From NCBI RefSeq assembly GCF_041146395.1, contig NC_091001.1, forward strand, positions 103,314,965 through 103,378,964: a stretch of 64,000 nucleotides of DNA, read 5' to 3'. Position numbers and translations under genes: made by a program. Under the pieces are notes generated by a model. It saw only the letters and a program-made list of their open reading frames with translations, did not search any database and was not told where the DNA came from. The DNA is from Eulemur rufifrons (lineage: Eukaryota; Chordata; Mammalia; Primates; Lemuridae). Shown piece after piece: positions 58,116 through 64,000 of the stretch; position 1 is the first letter of the stretch; each line of letters starts with the position of its first letter.

Positions 58116-58404
58116 ATAGGATGTATAAGTGGGATGTTTGTCGCCACCAAAACTTTCATTTTGATTGGATTAAAAACATGGTGGATGATGGGTAAAATAA
58201 ACCAGAATATGAGAAGACATCCTGTTCTCAAAAATCTAATGGTTTAGTGGAAGGGACTATTAGAGATTGAGCGTCATCAAAAGGCTAGGGATGCAAAGTG
58301 GTCAGTGAGTGGAGAAGGAAGAGGTGGGAGGTCGCCTAGGGTTGTTTACTCTAAGAGAACTTCCAGTTGGAGGTAGAATTGGGGCTGGTATTGAGAAAAG
58401 AAAC

Positions 58405-58612
58405 ATACTGGGAAGAGCATGGATTTAAGTTAGATTAGAGTTTAAATCCTGGTTCTATCATTAGTTGTGTACTCTGAATACATTGCTAAATTGTGTTGAG
58501 CTTCTGGTTCCTCATCTGTAAAACGGAGACGGCAATTCCTGCAGCGACTTAAAGGTGGGACTAGATGCACCTGTTAGGTGACTAATAAATGGCAGCCATT
58601 ATTTTTATGGTT
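58405..58612 (+). mobile_element. MIR SINE
   Basis: GAGCATGGATTTAAGTTAGA, AAATCCTGGTTCTATCATTA, GTTCCTCATCTGTAAAACGG and CTAATAAATGGCAGCCATTA cover MIR from left end to 3' end. Confidence 0.8.
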
Positions 58613-59734
58613 GGAGAAGAGTTAGGAAGGCATTCCAGCTACATGGCAAGAGTGAGTAATCACAGAGGTTGCCGGAATCCGTGAGGAGTGCTGTTTGCTG
58701 GAGTTGAGGATTTCTGTTGGTGGTAGTGGGGAATTAGAGTGGACTCAGACTCACTTGATCTACATGCATTTGCCCTCAGCAAGAAATTTCTGACATTTTC
58801 ATGGGCCTGTTGACTTCATGTGTTCTTGCAAAGTAGACTTGTAAGAACCAACTCTGTAAACCCTGGAATGTTAATACAATTTTATCTATAACTGGTCTTG
58901 AGCTAAAAAAACCATCTAGCACTTGTCTGTAACATCATGAGATGTGTTAATGCAGAGCTAATGCTCGTCACTAGCTGGCAAATGAATGACGCCTCTCACT
59001 CTGTCATTGGGTTATGTGACTTTTTGTCTGGCAGTTTCAAAGCTCACTGAAGAACCATCTACAATCTCCCTTTTTGGGATTTATGAGATAGTTTACATAA
59101 ATATGCATAATTACCAGAAAGCAGTGTTAAGGCGGTGGTAAAGAGTGGTGTTAAAGCATCATCAATGCAGCTCAGACCCCGGAGTGCTGGGCAGAGGAAG
59201 CCAGGCAGGCCTGACACGGAGACTTGCTAAATTATTGAGAAGGCCTGCCCTGGGCTAGCAGACAGGCCCCACCCCGCTGCACTCCCAGACTCCAGGAGGA
59301 AACAAGAAGCAGAACTCAGGAAAAACATCAGGCTTCAAATCTCTCTGCTTCTTTTTCAAAAATTTCTTATTTCTTTCTCAGAATTATGCCCAGCATTTTA
59401 ATGCTTTCACATTTATTTAGTATTTTATCTTTCTTGTATTTTTATTTTTAATAAAAATAATAAATATGGCTCAATAATGTTAATAAATATTAATAGTATT
59501 CTAATAATACAATTCAGTTATATTCTCAAATTATTAATATTAACATGTATTATTACAAATGTTGATATTAATGATAAATAAATAAATATGGTTCATGTTG
59601 GGGGAGGCAGGTTAAAAATAACAATTTTGTAAATGAAGACATTAAAGTCCCCAAATTTTAAAAACCTGACTGAAGTTTCACAGATATAAATGATTGCATT
59701 TCAAAGTGAATGTTCAGTTAGTCATTGTGGCCAA
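58613..59734. other. Unique DNA, AT-rich at the right
   Basis: 59390-59600 is strongly AT-rich (repeated AATAAATAT and TTAATAT words, including AATATGGCTC and AATATGGTTC). No gene recognised. Confidence 0.45.
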
Positions 59735-59970
59735 AGGGTGATCTAGTGGGAAAAGTTCTATACAGGAAGTCAGGAAATCTGGGTACTGTTTCCAATGTCA
59801 CCAATTTTTGGTCTGGTATCTTTGGGCAAGATACTAAACCTCACCTGTAACATGCTGTTAACATTTACTTTGTGTATCTCACAGGATTGTTGTGAAGATC
59901 ATATCAGAAAATGTACATGGAAGCATTTTATAAGCTTAGAAGTATTATGCAAATATAGGCAATGTTAATT
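59735..59970 (+). mobile_element. MIR SINE
   Basis: AGTCAGGAAATCTGGGTACT, then GTATCTTTGGGCAAGATACT, then CACAGGATTGTTGTGAAGAT, then AAGCATTTTATAAGCTTAGA match MIR through to its 3' end. Confidence 0.8.
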
Positions 59971-60124
59971 ACTAAATTATTCACAGAATTTTATTTTATT
60001 AATACCCTTACTGCTTTCTATAACTCTTTTGGTAATTCCACTGCCAGTTAGTGAAGGCCAGGGCAACTGGGTAGACTGTCCCATTGTTGGCTCTACCATT
60101 AGACATAGCCCCTGTCCCAGCCAT

Positions 60125-60415
60125 CACATCGGATGCTGAGAATGCAAAGATGAGAAAACTGTGCCTTCGGGGACCTCAGTCTGTTTGAAGAAGATAATAC
60201 TTAGACTAACATACGTACGATACAACTTCTAATCCAAAAATTTAAGTGAAGTTTTGGGTATAATGATTAAGAGCTAAGCACTGTGCTATTTCCTAGGGTT
60301 ATAAAAATTTATAAGGCATAGTCTTTACATTGGAGGATCTCCCCAACTAATGGGGGACACAGATAAGTAAACAAACAGGGATGATGCCAAGCAGAGGCAA
60401 AGTGGACGTGAACCA
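60125..60415 (-). mobile_element. L2 LINE fragments, antisense
   Basis: GATGCTGAGAATGCAAAGAT (60132 onward) and AGCTAAGCACTGTGCTATTT, then CAACTAATGGGGGACACAGA, then TAAGTAAACAAACAG are typical antisense L2 words. It may be two pieces. Confidence 0.55.
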
Positions 60416-60419
60416 AGCA

Positions 60420-60625
60420 AAGACTTCAAATTCAGAAAGAGCACAGGTCCCAGGTTCTATGAATCAATTTTCTTACATGAAAAATGGGGCTAAAAATACC
60501 TTCTTTGCAGGCTTGGGAATCTCTGTGACTTTGGGATTAAAAAAAGAAACCAGGTTCCTATACGGATTTAAATAAGGTATTTGCCAAGGGTTCTGGCACA
60601 GAATAGGTACTTAAAACAGTGATAC
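60420..60625 (+). mobile_element. MIR SINE, diverged
   Basis: CAATTTTCTTACATGAAAAA, then TGGGGCTAAAAATACCTTC and CAAGGGTTCTGGCACAGAAT, then AGGTACTTAAAA match MIR core and 3' end. Confidence 0.55.
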
Positions 60626-60821
60626 ATTTGAAGGTGGCAGTGTGTCTGAAGTAAAGCACGAAGTACTTTTTCTGGCTTATCGGTAGCTGTTGGTAATTCC
60701 TGACCCCTGCACCCAACACTGACTTCAGTCAGCCTCAGGATAGCATTAATGTACCCAGTAGACTGAGGCCCCAGGAAGTGCATTCAGATCAGGAATAGAA
60801 TGAGGTTCATTAAGGGGAATG

Positions 60822-61118
60822 CTTTTTTTTTTTTTTCTGAAACAGAGTCTCACTCTGTCATCCTGGCTAGAGCGCAGTGGCCTCATCATAGCTCAGAGCT
60901 CAGAGCAACCTCAAACTCCTGGGCTTAAGCGATCCTCTTGCCTCAGCCTCCTGAGTAGTTGGGACTACAGGTGTGTGCCACAACGCCAGGTTAATTTTTC
61001 TGTTTTTTGCAGAGGCAAGGTCTTGCTGTTGCTCAGGCTATTCTCAAACTCCTGGTTTTAAGCACTCCTCTTACTGCAGTTTCCCAAAGTGCTAGAATTA
61101 CAGGCATGAGCCATGATG
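60822..61118 (-). mobile_element. Alu SINE, old
   Basis: Antisense dimer from a poly-T run and CTGAAACAGAGTCTCACTC to GCATGAGCCATGATG. It is diverged, lacks the lemur linker insertion, and its 5' end is eroded. Confidence 0.9.
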
Positions 61119-61507
61119 ATGTATTTTTATATGGTCTTTCTATAGCTTCGACAAAACTCTACAATCTCGTTTGATCACCTTGGAGGAAAAATTGAACATC
61201 TTTATTCTTGGAGAATCTTTCCTTGGGCAGAGGATGGGCACAAACTATTCCAGAAGCTATCTTTAGAAAGAACAATCTATGCGTGTCAAAGGTCCTCAGA
61301 GACAGTGAGTACATGGATTGGCTTACCTGTTGGGAACACGGCCAAGAAAGGCTGCATATTTTCACAGTTGTTGGATACCTGCAGACATCAAAATCTGCAG
61401 TATGTTTATGCCTCTTTAATGTCTCAGCAATACTGTGGAGGTTTCATTAAATTTATTCCGAAGTCATTTTGTTTGTTTATTGATGCTATTGTAAATGATT
61501 TTTATTT
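61119..61507. other. Unique DNA
   Basis: Nothing recognised. Confidence 0.4.
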
Positions 61508-62100
61508 CAGTTGTCTATTGCTAGGTTACACACTGCCCCAAAACTTTGTGGCTTAAAAGAATGATTTTTAATTTTAAAGATAATTTTTCTTATATGTCTG
61601 TGAATAGACTTGGTTTAGCTGGATAGTTCTTACTTGGAGTTGATCACAGGGTAACAGCCACACAGCGGCTGATGTTGGAGTCATCTACAGGTTCACTTGG
61701 GTTAGACATAGAAGATGAATTGCTTGTATGGCTGGCAGGTGATGCTGGCAAACAGCTCTGCAAAAGTTACTTACTGATGTGCCTACAGGTGGCCTCTTCC
61801 TGAGGCTTGGCTTTTCCCTACATGGTGGTTGAGTTCCAAAAGTGAGTGTTCCAAGAAACATGCAGTGGAAGCTGCTAGGGCCTTGAGGCACAACCTGGAA
61901 AATGCCACAGAGTCACTTGCACCGTGTTATTTAATATGCAGTCAGGGAGCCTGGTCAGGTTAAATGGGGGGGACATAGATGCCATCTCTTGATGTCAGGA
62001 GTGTCAAAGTATTATCAAATGCAAGGGGAGAGAACCCAGAATGAATTTCTTGCTAAGAGGAATGTTGAAGGATTTGTGTCTATCTTTAATCTGCCACAGT
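61508..62100. mobile_element. Ancient interspersed repeat of LTR-like appearance, second copy
   Basis: TTGTCTATTGCTAGGTTACA, then CTGCCCCAAAACTTTGTGGC, then TTAAAAGAATG starts the same repeat as 28410-28814. The far end, GGAATGTTGAAGGATTTGTG, then TTTAATCTGCCACA, fits its terminal part. An old LTR is my best guess. Confidence 0.55.
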
Positions 62101-62109
62101 ATTGATTAT

Positions 62110-63900
62110 ATTAATAATTCCAGTCACTGGTTGCTGATATATAAAAATAATATTGCTCTTTTATTATGAACTTGTATTCTATGATTTTGCATTATTCATT
62201 TATTAGGTGATATATATATTATCTATGTTTATATTTATATAGATATGTTATACAAATTCCTCAGATTATCTACATGAACAGTCCTGACCTTGTAAATATG
62301 ACTGTTATTACTTGGTCATTATGTATTACCTTTCTATATAGTGGATTCGATTTGCTAACATTTTGTTAAAGATTTTTGTGCCTATGTTTATGAGGTGTAT
62401 CGATGTGAACCTTTCTTTTTATTTCCTATTGTCTTTGCCTGGTAATGCTGATAGAGTAAGTTGGAAGTATTTCCTCCTCTTCCATTTAAAAAATATTTTG
62501 TATAGAATTGACATCATATTTTCTTTAGATGTTTGGCAAAATTCAGTGATGAAACCATCTGAAACTGATATTTTCTTTGTGGAAGGGATTATAACTACAA
62601 GTTTGCTTTAAATAGATAGAAGGGTAATTAAATTATCCATTTCTTCTCGAGTGAGTTTGGTAGTTCATGTCTTTCACAAAGTTGTTCACTCCACTTAAGT
62701 TGTGAAGTTTATTGGCACAAAGATCTTATTTATTTATTTTTTTTAGTTTTTATAGAATCTGTTGAAATATCACCTCTCTTAATAATATTGACAATGTCTT
62801 ATTTTTATTAATTCTTTTAATGTGCCACCTTTTGATCACATCAATTTTCTCTTTTGTTTATGTGTTTCCTATTTCACTGATTTTCTTACTTTTATTTTTA
62901 TTATTTCCTGTGTTCTGCATATTTTGGTTTCAATCTATTTTCCTTTTTACTGTCCAAAGCTAGAAGCTTAGGGCATTAATTTGAGATCTTTCTTATTTCT
63001 GATATTCACATTTAATGTTATGAGTTTACCTTTAAGCACTTTTAGCTGTATCCCTTGTATTTTAATTTTCATTAAGTTCAAGATATTTAAAAATTTCCCT
63101 TGTGATTTATCATTGTGGGTTTGTATAAAAGTTCATTAATCATTTCTCTGCAGTTTTCAATTTACTATTAAGCACAGCCAGTTAATTTTTATATCAGATA
63201 TTATATTTTGTAATTATAGAAATTCCATTTGGTTATTTTTAAAAATTTTTCTTTTTTCCTGAGGTTCCCTATCTCTTTATCAATTATATTGACCTTCTTC
63301 TGTTAATTCTTTAACATATTTAATTTGGTACTTTAAAGTTCTTTTCTACTAAGTCTAATAGCTTGGTAACCTGTTCATCTGCTTCTATTGACTACTTGTT
63401 ACTCTTTCTTGTGGACACATCATCCTGCTTCTTGCTTTTTTTTTTTTTTTTGTAATTTTATTTTGTATTACACACATTGTATATAAAAGAACAGTGAAGA
63501 CTAAAACATAGTATTTTTTTCCGATGAAGTTTTGGCTCTTCAATCTACCTTTCAGAGTGAGGAGCTTATTATTTAGATTCCTTCGCAAAGGAACTTGAGT
63601 CTTTGGTAGGCCTTACCTTTTAATTGCTGGAGTTAATTCAACCCCCAACCTCTTAGGTCACTGCTACTGATTTCTTTGGTCTTTTCAGTATCTGAGCTGG
63701 CAGAGCATTGGGCTGCATTTCACTATAGTTCTGATCCACTTTTGGATTCTACCAGAGCTGGAATGGCTCTGGAATCCACCTGCAACAATGCCCAAGGCTA
63801 CGCAAGTTCTCTTTACTGTCCAGCTCCTAGCCTGCTACTCTTCTGGCAAAAACTGCAGTGGGGAGGCACGTGGCGCAGGGAGAATATTGTTATGCAGAAT
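62110..63900 (-). mobile_element. Old L1M LINE-1, long antisense ORF2 segment
   Basis: GATTATCTACATGAACAGTC, TTTGTGCCTATGTTTATGAG, TTGTCTTTGCCTGGTAATGC, GTTTGGCAAAATTCAGTGAT, GAAACCATCTGAAACTGATA and AATTATCCATTTCTTCTCGA are antisense words of L1 ORF2. Further right, CACATCATCCTGCTTCTTGC and CACACATTGTATA continue in old-L1 style. A poly-T run at 63438-63455 interrupts. It may include more than one L1 piece after 63460. Confidence 0.75.
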
Positions 63901-64000
63901 GTTTCATGTTTGACTTTAGGACCATTGATGACTGTAATCAATCTCATTAGCTCTCACTGTAATCAAAAGTTTCAAACTTTTGATTTATGGGACTGGTCCT

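Overview
This window looks like primate nuclear DNA from a strepsirrhine, most likely a lemur. The main evidence is the Alu elements. Three of them (2815-3153, 35052-35401, 46053-46418) carry an extra A/T-rich stretch in the middle linker (TAGAAAGAAATTAT ... TATATATAGAAAAAATTAGC) and the 'GCCTGAGCAAGAGCGAGACC' variant, which I associate with lemuriform rather than human-type Alus. A piggyBac-type DNA transposon (29010-29579) agrees with this, since piggyBac elements are reported from the mouse lemur lineage. Family names are from memory of consensus sequences and no search was run.

I find no protein-coding gene that I can defend. The open reading frames are short, overlap on both strands, and the longest fall inside Alu/L1 copies or unremarkable DNA. 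The window is best read as intergenic or deep intronic sequence made of layered transposon remnants separated by unique DNA. Two short stretches look like possible first coding exons ending at a splice donor (15681-15735 and 54113-54167), and one looks like a possible microexon (25443-25474). All three are unproven.

Layout. 0-6 kb: L2/MIR remnants, a young Alu inside an L2, and unique DNA. 6-14.6 kb: L1 3' ends, an older Alu, a MaLR LTR, several L2 pieces, and an old L1 split by a MER5 element. 15-23 kb: candidate exon, L1M, MIR, L2, a CR1/L3 fragment that keeps a trace of the reverse-transcriptase FADD motif, an MLT2 LTR and a second MaLR LTR. 25-31 kb: MIR, L2, an L1 3' end split at TTAA by the piggyBac-like element, microsatellites and a hAT-like element. 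33-38.8 kb: an old TIR element, a run of minus-strand MIRs, a young Alu, a small CpG cluster and a 1.2-kb 5'-truncated L1 with an internal ORF2 deletion. 39-47 kb: an MLT1-type LTR, an L2 split by a second copy of the TIR element, an MLT2 LTR and a young Alu. 49-52 kb: L2 copies in both orientations, interrupted by an Alu and a Charlie element. 53-56 kb: mostly unique DNA with the second candidate exon. 56-61 kb: plus-strand MIRs, an L1 3' end inserted in an Alu tail, and another old Alu. 61.5-63.9 kb: an old LTR-like repeat and a long antisense L1M.

The elements do not work together as a system. What they give is a relative time order: L2/MIR/L3 and the old TIR element first, then MER5/Charlie, L1M and MaLR/MLT2 LTRs, then L1MB, Alu, the younger L1 and piggyBac, with insertion order readable at several nested sites.
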